Positions 47,364-57,025 of a DNA stretch of 64,000 nucleotides are shown here, piece by piece. A program made the position numbers and the translations under genes. This DNA is from Alkalibacter rhizosphaerae (lineage in GTDB: Bacteria > Bacillota > Clostridia > Eubacteriales > Alkalibacteraceae). The stretch spans positions 372,001 to 436,000 of the forward strand of contig NZ_CP071444.1 in the NCBI RefSeq assembly GCF_017352215.1, in the 5' to 3' direction. The notes below the pieces were generated by a model. That model was given only the letters and a program-made list of their open reading frames with translations, made no database searches and was not told the origin of the DNA. Positions within the stretch are counted from its first letter, which is position 1. Each line of letters opens with the position of its first letter.

Positions 47364-47377
47364 CAGCTCGGTCATTT
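47348..47377. terminator. terminator overlapping the selU stop codon
   Basis: AAATGACCG / CGGTCATTT stem whose loop holds the selU TAG. The − strand has a run of seven T after it, so it primarily ends the usp gene; the + strand tail is weaker. Confidence 0.75.
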
Positions 47378-47390
47378 CATTTACCTTTTT

Positions 47391-47840
47391 TTACTTTACG
47401 ACCAACACGGCCCGATCCACATGGTGAAGCACTTTATTGGTAACACTTCCCAATAAGAAGCTTTGCAATCCACCGTTTACACCCAAGGAACCCATGATGA
47501 CAAGATCGATGTCGGGATCCTCTTCGATGAACTTAATGATGCGATTCCCCGGCTCACCATCTAATTCGAAAGTTTCAACATCTCCAGGTATATCTTCAAA
47601 TACTTGGGCAGCATCATCCAAAATTCGTTGTGCGTTTTTACTGGCCGTTTCTGCCAATTGATCGATGGTGGCACCCATGTCAATAACATTTCCCGGTTCA
47701 TATGGATACAATGGGAATCGAATGTCTTTCACGTTGATCAGAACGATATCACTTTCAAAGGCCAAGGCTATTTCTTTTGCTTTCTCCAAGGCTCTCATCG
47801 AATACTCTGATCCGTCTACAGGTATCAGTACTCTTTTCAT
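47391..47840 (-). CDS. universal stress protein (UspA family)
   Basis: A 149-residue single-domain Usp with VLIPVDGSEYSMRALEKA at the start, the VIMGSLGVNGGLQSFLLGSVT segment and LHHVDRAVLVVK at the end. The G2xG9xG(S/T) pattern predicts ATP binding. The role is general stress survival; the specific signal is unknown. Monocistronic by position. Confidence 0.93.
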   Translation of the reverse strand: MKRVLIPVDGSEYSMRALEKAKEIALAFESDIVLINVKDIRFPLYPYEPGNVIDMGATIDQLAETASKNAQRILDDAAQVFEDIPGDVETFELDGEPGNRIIKFIEEDPDIDLVIMGSLGVNGGLQSFLLGSVTNKVLHHVDRAVLVVK

Positions 47841-47918
47841 CTACATCACGCCTTCCTTGTTTGTTTCTCCTAGAGATTATTACCCCTGTTTACTAAAAGA
47901 AAAACAAGAAAAATGGAT

Positions 47919-48224
47919 TTATTTGGATGGAATCATCAATTTTTGGCTTGGATAAATATATCCGTCGTCATCAATGTTATTTTGCATGGAAATAATGTGG
48001 ACCATTTCCCGCACGTCCTTGCCGTCTGGATTGTGAGCACCGGCGATGGACCACAACGTGTCTCCAGTCTTTACCGTGTATGTAACATATGTGGCCGGTT
48101 CTTCTTTCTGCATGAAGCCGGATGCGCTGTATGTCAAAAACCACAGCAGCAAGAATGCAACCAAAATTGCGCTGATGAATCTTTTTTGATTTAAAATGAC
48201 AATTCTTTTCCCCATGATCGTCAT
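47919..48224 (-). CDS. yneA: YneA-like SOS cell division inhibitor with LysM domain
   Basis: A 101-residue protein: cytoplasmic start, one transmembrane helix (about 18-36) and an extracellular LysM domain (about 49-98, [14 protein letters not shown]). It matches Bacillus YneA in size, layout and position beside lexA. YneA delays septation during DNA damage. The ATG at 48224 has GGAGGTG 6 nt upstream. It is driven by a consensus promoter (TTGACA at complement 48280-48285, TATATT at complement 48257-48262) with LexA boxes in and below it. Confidence 0.85.
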   Translation of the reverse strand: MTIMGKRIVILNQKRFISAILVAFLLLWFLTYSASGFMQKEEPATYVTYTVKTGDTLWSIAGAHNPDGKDVREMVHIISMQNNIDDDGYIYPSQKLMIPSK

Positions 48225-48236
48225 GGCAAACACCTC

Positions 48237-48307
48237 CGAACGTTTGTTCTAATTACAATATAACAGAACGAACGTTCGGTGTCAACGTTTTTTCGAACAT
48301 CTGTTTG
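48237..48307. promoter_or_regulatory. divergent yneA-lexA control region with three LexA boxes
   Basis: Three sites fit CGAAC-N4-GTTCG-type LexA boxes: CGAACGTTTGTTCT (48237-48250), AGAACGAACGTTCG (48265-48278) and CGAACATCTGTTTG (48294-48307). The middle site is inside the spacer of the yneA promoter, the first lies downstream of its -10, and the third overlaps the lexA -35. Confidence 0.87.
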
Positions 48308-48333
48308 CTTTGTTTCGATTTTTATTGTATAAT
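48305..48333 (+). promoter_or_regulatory. lexA promoter
   Basis: TTGCTT at 48305-48310 and TATAAT at 48328-48333 with 17-bp spacing; the -35 overlaps a LexA box, consistent with autorepression. Confidence 0.8.
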
Positions 48334-48361
48334 AAGTTCGAATCGAAAGGTAGGCGATCTC

Positions 48362-48985
48362 ATGGAAAAAGAACTGAGTAAAAAACAACAAGATATCCTT
48401 GAATTCATCATCAAAGAGGTACAAAAAAAAGGATATCCGCCATCCGTTCGGGAAATTTGTCAGGCTGTATCCTTAAAAAGTACATCTACGGTCCACGGGC
48501 ATTTGGAAAAGCTGGAAAATAAGGGCTTCATTCGAAGAGATCCCACACTTCCCAGAGCCATTGAAATACTTGCCAGGAACGACAGCCCCATGGCACCGAT
48601 CCACAAAGAGATGGTCAATGTTCCCGTAGTAGGCCGTGTCACGGCCGGACAACCCATCCTCGCAGTGGAAAACATCGAAGACAGCTTTCCCCTGCCAATG
48701 GATTTTATCGGCAAAAACGAATCGTTCATCCTCTGCATCCGGGGTGACAGCATGATCGATGCCGGGATCCTGGACGGCGATTACGTGATCGTAGAGAAGC
48801 GTAACACTGCACTAAACGGTGATATCGTTGTCGCATTGATCGATGAGGAAGAAGCCACGGTAAAACGTTTCTACAAAGAAAAGGGACATATACGCCTCCA
48901 ACCGGAGAATTCCGCCATGGAGCCCATTATCGTCTCCGATGCCCGGATCTTGGGTAAAGTTACCGGCGTCCTTAGAAAATTATAG
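48362..48985 (+). CDS. lexA: LexA repressor
   Basis: A 207-residue LexA. The N-terminal winged helix starts [12 protein letters not shown] and includes [22 protein letters not shown]. The Ala-Gly cleavage site is in RVTAGQP, the catalytic Ser in RGDSMIDAG and the catalytic Lys in EATVKRF. RecA-stimulated self-cleavage would induce the SOS genes. The ATG at 48362 matches the family start; a longer frame begins upstream of the promoter -10 and is not used. Confidence 0.97.
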   Translation: MEKELSKKQQDILEFIIKEVQKKGYPPSVREICQAVSLKSTSTVHGHLEKLENKGFIRRDPTLPRAIEILARNDSPMAPIHKEMVNVPVVGRVTAGQPILAVENIEDSFPLPMDFIGKNESFILCIRGDSMIDAGILDGDYVIVEKRNTALNGDIVVALIDEEEATVKRFYKEKGHIRLQPENSAMEPIIVSDARILGKVTGVLRKL

Positions 48986-48990
48986 TACCA

Positions 48991-50286
48991 TCATGTAGGC
49001 ATCCGAAGGATGCCTTTTTCTTTGAACAATTGCAGCACACTGTAGATGCCAAACTTTCCATGTTCATGGGTCAACCCACCCTGCAGGTATCCAATAAATG
49101 GTTCCCTCATGGGGGCATCTGCGCTCAATTCGATGGAAGACCCTTGAACAAAAGCACCTGCCGCCATTATGACTTTTTCATGATAACCTGGCATTTCCCA
49201 TGGCTGGGGAACAACATAGGAATCTACGGGTGCCGCCCCTTGAATGGCTTGACAAAATAGCTCCACTTTCTCTGGAGTGCCAAATCGAATGGCTTGAATG
49301 ATGTCACTGCGAGAATCATCGTGTTTCGGACATACATCATAGCCCAACTCGGAAAATACTTTTGCCGCCAATATGGCGGTCTTGAGGGCTTGAGAAACAA
49401 CTGTTGGCGCAAGGAAGAGACCTTGCAGATATATTCGGTTGATGCCCATGGTCGCTCCCGTCTCCCGTGCGATCCCTGGTGCGGCAAGGCGGCATGCCGC
49501 CAAGTACACCAAATCCGCTCGACCGGCCACATAGCCACCCATGGGTGCGATGCCGCCACCCGGATTTTTGATCAGGGAACCCGCCATCAGATCCGCTCCC
49601 ACTTCCGTGGGTTCTTTTCTCTCGATAAACTCTCCATAACAGTTGTCTACCATGATCACCACATTAGGGTCTTTATCTTTGATGGCTCCTATGACACTTT
49701 CCAACTCCGTAATGGTGACTGCTTTTCTCCAACCATACCCTGTGGATCGTTGCAGATAGACCATTTTTGTTTTTTCATCCATGGCTTCCAGGACTTTATC
49801 CACTTGGATGCCGTCCCCTTCCAAATCGATTTGCTCGTATTCGACACCAAATTCTCGAAGAGTACCACCTTCCACGGATTCGTTTTTGTTCATGCCAATA
49901 AAAGTGGCTACCGTATCGTAAGGTGAACCGGTGATTGCCAGCAGTTTGTCTCCAGGACGCAATACGCCATATAGACAAAGTGCGATGGCATGGGTGCCGG
50001 AAATGATTTGAGGACGGACCAGAGCATCCTCTGCTCCCATGATGTCTGCAAAAATCCTTTCCAGAATATCTCTGCCTTCATCATTGTATCCATAACCAGT
50101 GGAAACGGCAAAATGTCGGTCGCTCAAGCGGTTCTTTCTCATGGCGTCGATGACTTTGAATTGATTGTATGACGTAGTATCCTTGATTTCTTCCCACAAC
50201 CGCTCTAAAGCCTTCTCCGCCTTGCTGCAAAAGGTCACGATCTCCTCATCGATGCCAAAGCGCTTCATATCCAGTTCTTTTATCAT
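48991..50286 (-). CDS. methionine gamma-lyase family PLP protein (aluminium resistance type)
   Basis: A 431-residue fold-type I PLP enzyme. TGYGYNDEGRD, ISGTHAIALCLYGVLRPGD, VMVDNCYGEF and the PLP lysine in AGSLIKNPGGGIAPMGGY are typical of the YnbB family, often named aluminium resistance protein. A methionine gamma-lyase-like cleavage of sulfur amino acids is predicted, but substrate is not established. Its last codons contain the lexA terminator. The start is 10 nt downstream of the miaA stop. Confidence 0.88.
   Translation of the reverse strand: MIKELDMKRFGIDEEIVTFCSKAEKALERLWEEIKDTTSYNQFKVIDAMRKNRLSDRHFAVSTGYGYNDEGRDILERIFADIMGAEDALVRPQIISGTHAIALCLYGVLRPGDKLLAITGSPYDTVATFIGMNKNESVEGGTLREFGVEYEQIDLEGDGIQVDKVLEAMDEKTKMVYLQRSTGYGWRKAVTITELESVIGAIKDKDPNVVIMVDNCYGEFIERKEPTEVGADLMAGSLIKNPGGGIAPMGGYVAGRADLVYLAACRLAAPGIARETGATMGINRIYLQGLFLAPTVVSQALKTAILAAKVFSELGYDVCPKHDDSRSDIIQAIRFGTPEKVELFCQAIQGAAPVDSYVVPQPWEMPGYHEKVIMAAGAFVQGSSIELSADAPMREPFIGYLQGGLTHEHGKFGIYSVLQLFKEKGILRMPT
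48997..49019 (+). terminator. lexA terminator inside the convergent gene
   Basis: AGGCATCC / GGATGCCT stem with a GAA loop and a T run. The arm GGATGCCT codes the C-terminal residues of the opposing gene on the − strand. Confidence 0.85.
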
Positions 50287-50296
50287 AATCGTTGTC

Positions 50297-51232
50297 TCAA
50301 TCCTTTTTATTCATGTATTCCACGATCTGCACCATGGCTTCTTCCGGATCCACCAATGCATCCATGTCGATCCAATGGATCTCTTCCAGACGGCGAAACC
50401 AGGTCCATTGCCTTTTGGCGTATCTTCTAGTGTCTCTTTTTAACAGATACAATGCTTCGTCCCATGTCGATTCTCCGTCCAAATATGCCAAAATTTCTTT
50501 ATAGCCAAGCCCCTGCATGCTCTGCCAGTTTCTGTCGGCACCCATCTCCACCAATTGCCGAACTTCCTGCAGCAATCCTTGTTGGATCATGATGTCGATA
50601 CGTTCTTCGATGCGCCGGTACAGACGATCTCGACCCATGGTCAATCCAACCAGGGTATGGTCGAATGGAATGGGAAGATCCGTCGACTGGGCATCGGACA
50701 GGCTTTTTTTCTTTCCCGTTTCCAGAAACACTTCCAACGCCCGGATCACCCGTTTAATATTATTGGGATGGATCTTCTCCGCCGATTCCGGATCTACTTT
50801 ACTAAGCTCTTCGTACAAGCGGTCCCGCCCCTTCTCTTCATAAAAGGTTTGGATCTCTTTTCGTACAGTTTCGGAAGGGGGTGTATTGGAAAAAGACCAA
50901 CCCCGAATCAAGGAATTGACATACAGTCCGGTTCCTCCAACTACTATGGGCAACTTTCCTCTACTGGCAATATCGTCGATGGCCTCTACCGCCAATCGAC
51001 GATATTGGGCTACGGTAAAAGATTCCCAGGGTTCCACCACATCCATCAAGTGATGCACAATGCCTTGCCGCTCTTCCATGGACGGCTTTGCTGTTCCAAT
51101 ATCCATATGCCGGTATATCTGCATGGAATCTGCGGAGACGATCTCTCCGTTTCGTTGTTTCGCCAATTCTACGGACAATCCGGTTTTACCGGAAGCCGTG
51201 GGACCAACGATGATCAGTATGGGTGATTTCAC
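50297..51232 (-). CDS. miaA: tRNA dimethylallyltransferase MiaA
   Basis: A 311-residue enzyme with the P-loop GPTASGKTGLS, SADSMQIYRHMDIGTAKP, and a C-terminal RDTRRYAKRQWTWFR that binds the tRNA anticodon loop. It adds a dimethylallyl group to A37, which MiaB (encoded upstream in the same operon) then methylthiolates. Confidence 0.97.
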   Translation of the reverse strand: MKSPILIIVGPTASGKTGLSVELAKQRNGEIVSADSMQIYRHMDIGTAKPSMEERQGIVHHLMDVVEPWESFTVAQYRRLAVEAIDDIASRGKLPIVVGGTGLYVNSLIRGWSFSNTPPSETVRKEIQTFYEEKGRDRLYEELSKVDPESAEKIHPNNIKRVIRALEVFLETGKKKSLSDAQSTDLPIPFDHTLVGLTMGRDRLYRRIEERIDIMIQQGLLQEVRQLVEMGADRNWQSMQGLGYKEILAYLDGESTWDEALYLLKRDTRRYAKRQWTWFRRLEEIHWIDMDALVDPEEAMVQIVEYMNKKD

Positions 51233-51243
51233 TTTTTTCCCCC

Positions 51244-53013
51244 TTATGTTACTCTCTTGAACAGTTTTTCCACTCCATATTTGTCCATGGTGACAACAAT
51301 GGGTCTACCATGGGGGCAAGTGAAGGGAATATCACAAGAGAGCAATTGTTCCAGCATGATGTCTATTTCGTTTTTCGACAGCTTTTGGTTGGCTTTCACC
51401 GCTTTCTTGCAAGCCGCCAATATGATCCGTTCCTGCAGGGTCCCGTTTTCCAGCATTTCTTCTTCCAGAATCTTCAAGAGCAGATCGGCAGAGGCCGGTT
51501 CTCCCAGCAATACGGGAACACCTCGAAGGGCGATCTGATTGTCTCCGAAGGAGGTGAACTCGAAACCCAGCGAAGCAAAGATATCTTGATTCTCCATCAA
51601 CAAGACAAACCGATCCGGCGGAAGATCATAGCGCACCGGCATAATGGTCTGTGCATCCACATTCTTATCCCTTTGAGCCCTGGTCATTTTCTCATACAGG
51701 ATCCGTTCATGAGCTGCATGTTGATCGATCAAGATCAGGGTAGATGCGTCTTTTTCCAACATGACATAGGTGGAGAACAGCTGGCCTAAGAATTTTCCAT
51801 CCTTTAACAGAAGTGCCAATCGATTTTCCGTTTCTCCCTTTTGCTTTTCGCCTGCTTCTTCCACTACTATTTTCACCGTTTCATATGCCCTGTCCGGTTC
51901 GTAGGACGCAACGGGATGAGTATCCGATATGAAACGAAAGGTTTCGACCTGGTCGGATCTCTTTGGATCTTCCCGCAGTTCAAAGGGTGCCGCTTCTTTT
52001 GGTTTCATTCCTTCTACTTTTTTTGCGTCAAGATTACTTCTCAAGATCTGTCGGATCCCGTCTTTCAATAGGAGAAGAAACAGGCTTTCGTTATGGACTT
52101 GCACTTTGGTCTTGGCCGGATGGATGTTGACGTCCAGCATATGACTGGGCAAGTGGATGTTCAGTACAAAAACAGGATGCTGATTGATCATCAACATGCT
52201 GCCATAAGCGTCTTCTATGGCCTTGTTGAACCGGGTTTCGCTGATGTACCGATTATTGATGAATATAAATTGGTGATCCCGATTTCGCTTGGTTTCATAG
52301 GGACTTCCCAAATACCCATTCAACTGCAATGGTTCATTCTCATAGGTGGCTTCCATCCATCTCCCCACTTGCTGATTGCCGAAAACACTTTGAAGGACAA
52401 GCAAAAGGTCTCCTCTTCCCGGTGTCTTCATATAGGATGACCCGTCTAAAAACAAACCAAAAGAGATCTCTGGGTGGGACATGGACAATACTTGAACCAT
52501 TCGGATGATTTTTCTGTTTTCATCGTTGCTCTTTTTCAAATGTTTCAATCTTGCGGGTGTATTGTAAAAAAGATCTTCCACCAATATGGATGTCCCCCGT
52601 GCCCAGGCTATGGCTTCCTTTTCCTGATGATTCCCGCGATGAGAGTACATGGTCCCCAAACCGTCCTTTCTGGATGACGTTTTGACACGGACACGGGATA
52701 CGGCTGCGATGCTGGCCAGGGCCTCCCCTCGAAAGCCCAAAGTTTCAAGTTGATCCAAATCTTCCATGGTTTGGATCTTGCTGGTTCCATGACGCGCAAA
52801 AGCCAACTCCACATCTTCAAAATCAATGCCCAGTCCATTGTCGGTCACTTCGATTTTTGATTTTCCTCCATCTTCGATGTTGATCGTTATGGCAGTCGCT
52901 TTGGCGTCGATGGCATTTTCCACCAATTCTTTCACTACGGCAGATGGATCGACGACGACTTCTCCTGCAGCAATTTTTGCTGCCGTTTGTTCATCCAACA
53001 ACTGTATTCTCAT
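51244..53013 (-). CDS. mutL: DNA mismatch repair protein MutL
   Basis: A 589-residue GHKL ATPase. The N-terminal part has ELVENAIDAKA, DNGLGI and RGEALASI. The C-terminal part carries the endonuclease motif DQHAAHERILYE, plus ACKKAVKANQ and FTCPHGRP, so this is the nicking type found in organisms without MutH. It overlaps mutS by 4 nt. Confidence 0.97.
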   Translation of the reverse strand: MRIQLLDEQTAAKIAAGEVVVDPSAVVKELVENAIDAKATAITINIEDGGKSKIEVTDNGLGIDFEDVELAFARHGTSKIQTMEDLDQLETLGFRGEALASIAAVSRVRVKTSSRKDGLGTMYSHRGNHQEKEAIAWARGTSILVEDLFYNTPARLKHLKKSNDENRKIIRMVQVLSMSHPEISFGLFLDGSSYMKTPGRGDLLLVLQSVFGNQQVGRWMEATYENEPLQLNGYLGSPYETKRNRDHQFIFINNRYISETRFNKAIEDAYGSMLMINQHPVFVLNIHLPSHMLDVNIHPAKTKVQVHNESLFLLLLKDGIRQILRSNLDAKKVEGMKPKEAAPFELREDPKRSDQVETFRFISDTHPVASYEPDRAYETVKIVVEEAGEKQKGETENRLALLLKDGKFLGQLFSTYVMLEKDASTLILIDQHAAHERILYEKMTRAQRDKNVDAQTIMPVRYDLPPDRFVLLMENQDIFASLGFEFTSFGDNQIALRGVPVLLGEPASADLLLKILEEEMLENGTLQERIILAACKKAVKANQKLSKNEIDIMLEQLLSCDIPFTCPHGRPIVVTMDKYGVEKLFKRVT

Positions 53014-55628
53014 TCTTTGACCTCTGTGACTCTTTTTTTCAACGCATACAGATAGTTCATGGATTCCATGGGCGTCATTTCATCCAATGGAAGCTGGTCC
53101 AGTTCTTCAATGATCTGTTTGTCTTTATAATTGAAGAGATTGACCCGATCCTCCACAATGGGGAGGGTTTGTGCCAGGGACTTGCTTTTTTTTACTTTAT
53201 CTTCCTTCTGTTCCAGGACCACCAGCAATTCATTGGCCCTTCGGATCACCGGTTCCGGCAATCCAGCCAGTTTTGCCACTTCGATGCCATAGCTTTTATC
53301 GGCACTTCCCGACACGATTTTACGCAAAAACAGTACCCCGGTTTCACGCTCCTGTACTTTTATGCAGTAATTTCGCACCCCTTCCTTGACCTCTTCCATT
53401 TCGGTCAATTCATGGTAATGGGTGGCAAAAAATGTTTTGCATCCCACGTGGTCCACCAGGTGTTCCACCACAGCCCAAGCGATGCTCAAACCGTCGAATG
53501 TGCTGGTTCCCCTACCCACCTCATCCAAAATGACCAGACTGTCTTTTGTGGCATTTTGCAGGATGTTGGAGACTTCACTCATCTCCACCATGAAAGTACT
53601 GTGTCCGGAAGCCAAATCATCAGATGCTCCTACTCGGGTGAAAATTCGATCCACCACTCCGATTTTTGCCTGAGCTGCCGGAACAAAACACCCGGTTTGG
53701 GCCATAAGGACGATCAGTGCGATTTGGCGTATATACGTCGATTTGCCGGCCATGTTGGGTCCTGTGATGATAATCATTCGGTTGTCCTTCGTATCCACTT
53801 CTACGGAGTTGGGAACGAAAGCGTTATTTTCCAACATGGATTCCACTACAGGGTGGCGGCCTTCCACAATGAGGATCTCTTTGCTTTCATCCACTTTTGG
53901 GCGAATATAATTGTTTTCAAAGGAAACTTGCGCCAGTGCGTATAAGACGTCCACCTGACTGATGATTTCCGCCGTCGTCTTGATCCGATCCAAACTTTTC
54001 AATATTTCACTGCGGATTTCCTGAAAAAGGATGTATTCCAATTCTTCAAGTTTCTGATCTGCTTCCAAGATACTGTTTTCCAGTTCCTTCAATTCCGGCG
54101 TAAAGTAGCGTTCGCTGTTGGCCAGGGTCTGTTTCCGAATATAATCCGGTGGAACGGAAGACAAGTTGCTGTTGGTCACTTCGATGTAATATCCAAAAAC
54201 CTTGTTGTATTTTATTTTCAGGGAGCGGATCCCGCTTTTCTCCCTTTCCCGCTGCTCCATTTTTAACAGCAGATTCTTGCTGTCGGTGGTGATCTCCCGA
54301 TAATGATCCACTTCCTCATGATATCCATCCCGGATCATGTTGCCTTCTTTTACGGACAAAGGCGGATCGGGATCAATGGAGCGCTCCAACAACTCGCCAA
54401 TATCTCCCAAATCGTCTAAAGAGCGTATCATTTCTTCCCAAAGTGGAGCATTCAATGCTAGCATCACTTCTTTTATGGGAGGGATCTGATAAATGGAATC
54501 TTTCAATGCCAGTAGATCTTTTGCATTGCAGGTCCCCATGGACATTTTCCCCACCAACCGCTTCAGATCATAGATCTGCTCCAGCCGGTTTTTCAATGTA
54601 TCCCGTTGCATCGGCTGGTCAAAGAGGATCTCCACCGCCTCCAACCGCAGATTGATTTTTTTCGCATCCGTAAGGGGTTCATCCAACCACTGCTTCAATT
54701 TTCTGGAACCCATGGATGTCCTGGTTTTATCCAACAATCCCAACAGACTGCCCTTTTTCTCCCCTCCGCGAATGGTTTTCGTCAACTCCAGATTGGAACG
54801 GGTGGCATGATCCAAGGCCATGAACTGTCCCACGTCGTAATAGTGGAGGGCATTGACATGCTGCATCACCTGCATTTGGGTTTCTTCAATGTATGCAAGG
54901 AGCGCACCGGCTGCTTTCATTGCCAGTTCTCTATTTTCCAATCCCAAACTATGGACGGAATATACGGACATGGCTTGGGCGATCCGGTTTTTCGATCGCT
55001 CCAGTTCAAAGTATCGGTTCGGCAATACGTTGATATACCCGTTGCTGGTTCTGCTCAAAGCATCGTTGATTCCTTTATCTTTATAAACCACCGTGTTCAT
55101 CAACAATTCCGACGGGTTGATTTTTGCGATCTCGTCCAACAGTAATCCTTTGTTTTCATAAATGGAAAACTGGGTCACATAAAATTCTCCGGTGGACAGG
55201 TCCACGTAGGCTATACCTGTTTCCAAAACATTTCCGCAAATGCTCATCAGATAATTGTTGCTATGCTCTTTTAAATATTTCCCTTCCGTCATAGTACCGG
55301 GAGACAAAACCCGGACGATATCCCGTTTGACGATCCCTTTTGCTTCCTTGGGATCTTCTACTTGTTCACAAATGGCGACCTTGTACCCTTTTTCGATCAG
55401 TTTTGCAATATAACTTTCCGCTGCATGATAAGGAACACCGCACATGGGTGCTTTTTCATCCAATCCGCATTCCCGACCCGTCAATGTGATGTCCAGTTCT
55501 CTCGAGGCGGTTATGGCATCATCAAAAAACATCTCATAGAAATCGCCCAAGCGAAAAAACAAGATGGCATCTTTGACTTTTTCATGTACTTCCAGATACT
55601 GACGCATCATGGGAGTCAACTGTTCCAT
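53010..55628 (-). CDS. mutS: DNA mismatch repair protein MutS
   Basis: An 872-residue MutS1 with the mismatch-reading GDFYEMFFDDA (Phe-x-Glu) near residue 30, the Walker A GPNMAGKSTYIRQ near 615, Walker B VILDEVGRGTSTFDG, and the ATHYHEL motif. It recognises mispairs and recruits MutL. Confidence 0.97.
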   Translation of the reverse strand: MEQLTPMMRQYLEVHEKVKDAILFFRLGDFYEMFFDDAITASRELDITLTGRECGLDEKAPMCGVPYHAAESYIAKLIEKGYKVAICEQVEDPKEAKGIVKRDIVRVLSPGTMTEGKYLKEHSNNYLMSICGNVLETGIAYVDLSTGEFYVTQFSIYENKGLLLDEIAKINPSELLMNTVVYKDKGINDALSRTSNGYINVLPNRYFELERSKNRIAQAMSVYSVHSLGLENRELAMKAAGALLAYIEETQMQVMQHVNALHYYDVGQFMALDHATRSNLELTKTIRGGEKKGSLLGLLDKTRTSMGSRKLKQWLDEPLTDAKKINLRLEAVEILFDQPMQRDTLKNRLEQIYDLKRLVGKMSMGTCNAKDLLALKDSIYQIPPIKEVMLALNAPLWEEMIRSLDDLGDIGELLERSIDPDPPLSVKEGNMIRDGYHEEVDHYREITTDSKNLLLKMEQREREKSGIRSLKIKYNKVFGYYIEVTNSNLSSVPPDYIRKQTLANSERYFTPELKELENSILEADQKLEELEYILFQEIRSEILKSLDRIKTTAEIISQVDVLYALAQVSFENNYIRPKVDESKEILIVEGRHPVVESMLENNAFVPNSVEVDTKDNRMIIITGPNMAGKSTYIRQIALIVLMAQTGCFVPAAQAKIGVVDRIFTRVGASDDLASGHSTFMVEMSEVSNILQNATKDSLVILDEVGRGTSTFDGLSIAWAVVEHLVDHVGCKTFFATHYHELTEMEEVKEGVRNYCIKVQERETGVLFLRKIVSGSADKSYGIEVAKLAGLPEPVIRRANELLVVLEQKEDKVKKSKSLAQTLPIVEDRVNLFNYKDKQIIEELDQLPLDEMTPMESMNYLYALKKRVTEVKE

Positions 55629-55639
55629 GTTTTCACCCT

Positions 55640-56956
55640 TTACTCGATGATCGTTCCGTCCAGACTAAACGTCTTGGCATCGGTGATCTTTACTTTTACG
55701 ATTTGGCCTACCATGCTTTCATCTCCGGGGAAATTCACCAGCTTTGCTGTTTCTGTTCTCCCGGATACACGGTCCGGATTGTTTTTGCTCAACCCTTCCA
55801 CCAATACTTCCACTATTTTTCCCAAATACTTTTCATTTTGCGCCCGGCTGATTTCGTGGTGCACCTCCAGCAACCGGTCCATTCGTTGATGCTTGATATC
55901 ATCAGGAACCTGGTCTTCCCGCTGGCTGGCCGGAGTGAGTTCCCGGGTGGAATACAGAAACGTGAAGGCCAGGTCGAAGGAACAAAGACGCATCAGATCC
56001 AGCGTCTCTTCAAAATCATCTTCCGTCTCACCGGGAAACCCGATGATGATATCGGTAGTTATGGCGACTTCCGGTACTTCTTTCCTGATTTTTTCAACCA
56101 GTTGCAAATATTGTTCCTTGGTGTACTTTCGGTTCATTTCCCGGAGCACTTTACTGCTTCCCGACTGCACGGGCAAATGCACATGGTTGCAAACTTTCTT
56201 TTCTTCCGCAATGACGCGGATCAAATCATCGGACAGATCTTTGGGATGGGATGTCATAAAACGGATCCTCTCCAATCCCTCCACGTTGGCCAATCGGGTC
56301 AATAGCTCGGAAAATGTCGCAGGTTCCTCCAGGGAATCTCCATAGGAATTGACATTTTGTCCAAGAAGGGTCACTTCCTTGCAGCCATTGGCTGCAAGAG
56401 CTTCCACTTCCAGTATGATGCTTTCCATCTTTCTGCTTCTCTCTCTCCCTCTGGTATAAGGAACGATGCAATAGCTGCAGAAATTGTTGCAGCCGTGCAT
56501 GATGGATACATACGCTTTGAAGGGATAACGGTGATCGACCGGAAGGTTTTCCACGATGTCCGCACCATCCTTCCAAACGTCTACGATCATTTCCTCTTTC
56601 TCGAGATGTTGATCCAGCAGTTGTGGAAACTCATGGATGTTATGGGTCCCAAAAATGATGTCTACGTGGCGATGTCTGCTTTTGACCTCCATGATCACGG
56701 ATTCCTGCTGCATCATGCATCCACAAACGCATAAAACCATCTTCGGATTTGTTTCCTTCAGCCTTTTGAAATAGCCCAAATGTCCAAAAAATTTGTCGTT
56801 TGCATTTTCCCGCACACTGCATGTATTCAAAATGACGAGATCTGCTTCTTTTTCATCCACTACCGGCAAGTGACCCAGATTTTTCAACATCCCGGAAATT
56901 TTTTCCGAGTCATTTTCGTTCATCTGGCAACCATATGTTGTTATCTTGAATTTCAT
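55640..56956 (-). CDS. miaB: tRNA-2-methylthio-N6-dimethylallyladenosine synthase MiaB
   Basis: A 438-residue radical SAM methylthiotransferase. The N-terminal UPF0004 domain has YGCQMNENDSE and CVCGCMMQQ. The radical SAM core has MHGCNNFCSYCIVPYTRGRE, and a C-terminal TRAM domain binds tRNA. Start at 56956 has AGAGGTG 8 nt upstream; a longer frame of 22 codons lacks a site. First gene of miaB-mutS-mutL-miaA. Confidence 0.96.
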   Translation of the reverse strand: MKFKITTYGCQMNENDSEKISGMLKNLGHLPVVDEKEADLVILNTCSVRENANDKFFGHLGYFKRLKETNPKMVLCVCGCMMQQESVIMEVKSRHRHVDIIFGTHNIHEFPQLLDQHLEKEEMIVDVWKDGADIVENLPVDHRYPFKAYVSIMHGCNNFCSYCIVPYTRGRERSRKMESIILEVEALAANGCKEVTLLGQNVNSYGDSLEEPATFSELLTRLANVEGLERIRFMTSHPKDLSDDLIRVIAEEKKVCNHVHLPVQSGSSKVLREMNRKYTKEQYLQLVEKIRKEVPEVAITTDIIIGFPGETEDDFEETLDLMRLCSFDLAFTFLYSTRELTPASQREDQVPDDIKHQRMDRLLEVHHEISRAQNEKYLGKIVEVLVEGLSKNNPDRVSGRTETAKLVNFPGDESMVGQIVKVKITDAKTFSLDGTIIE

Positions 56957-57025
56957 TATATCTTCACCTCTTGTTATTCGTTCACAAAGAGATATTATAT
57001 CATATTCCCTTGCCGATCCCACATC

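Noticed and set aside
48305-48361. Upstream start for LexA
   Set aside because: The extension overlaps the -35, LexA box and -10 of the lexA promoter; the ATG at 48362 matches known LexA starts.
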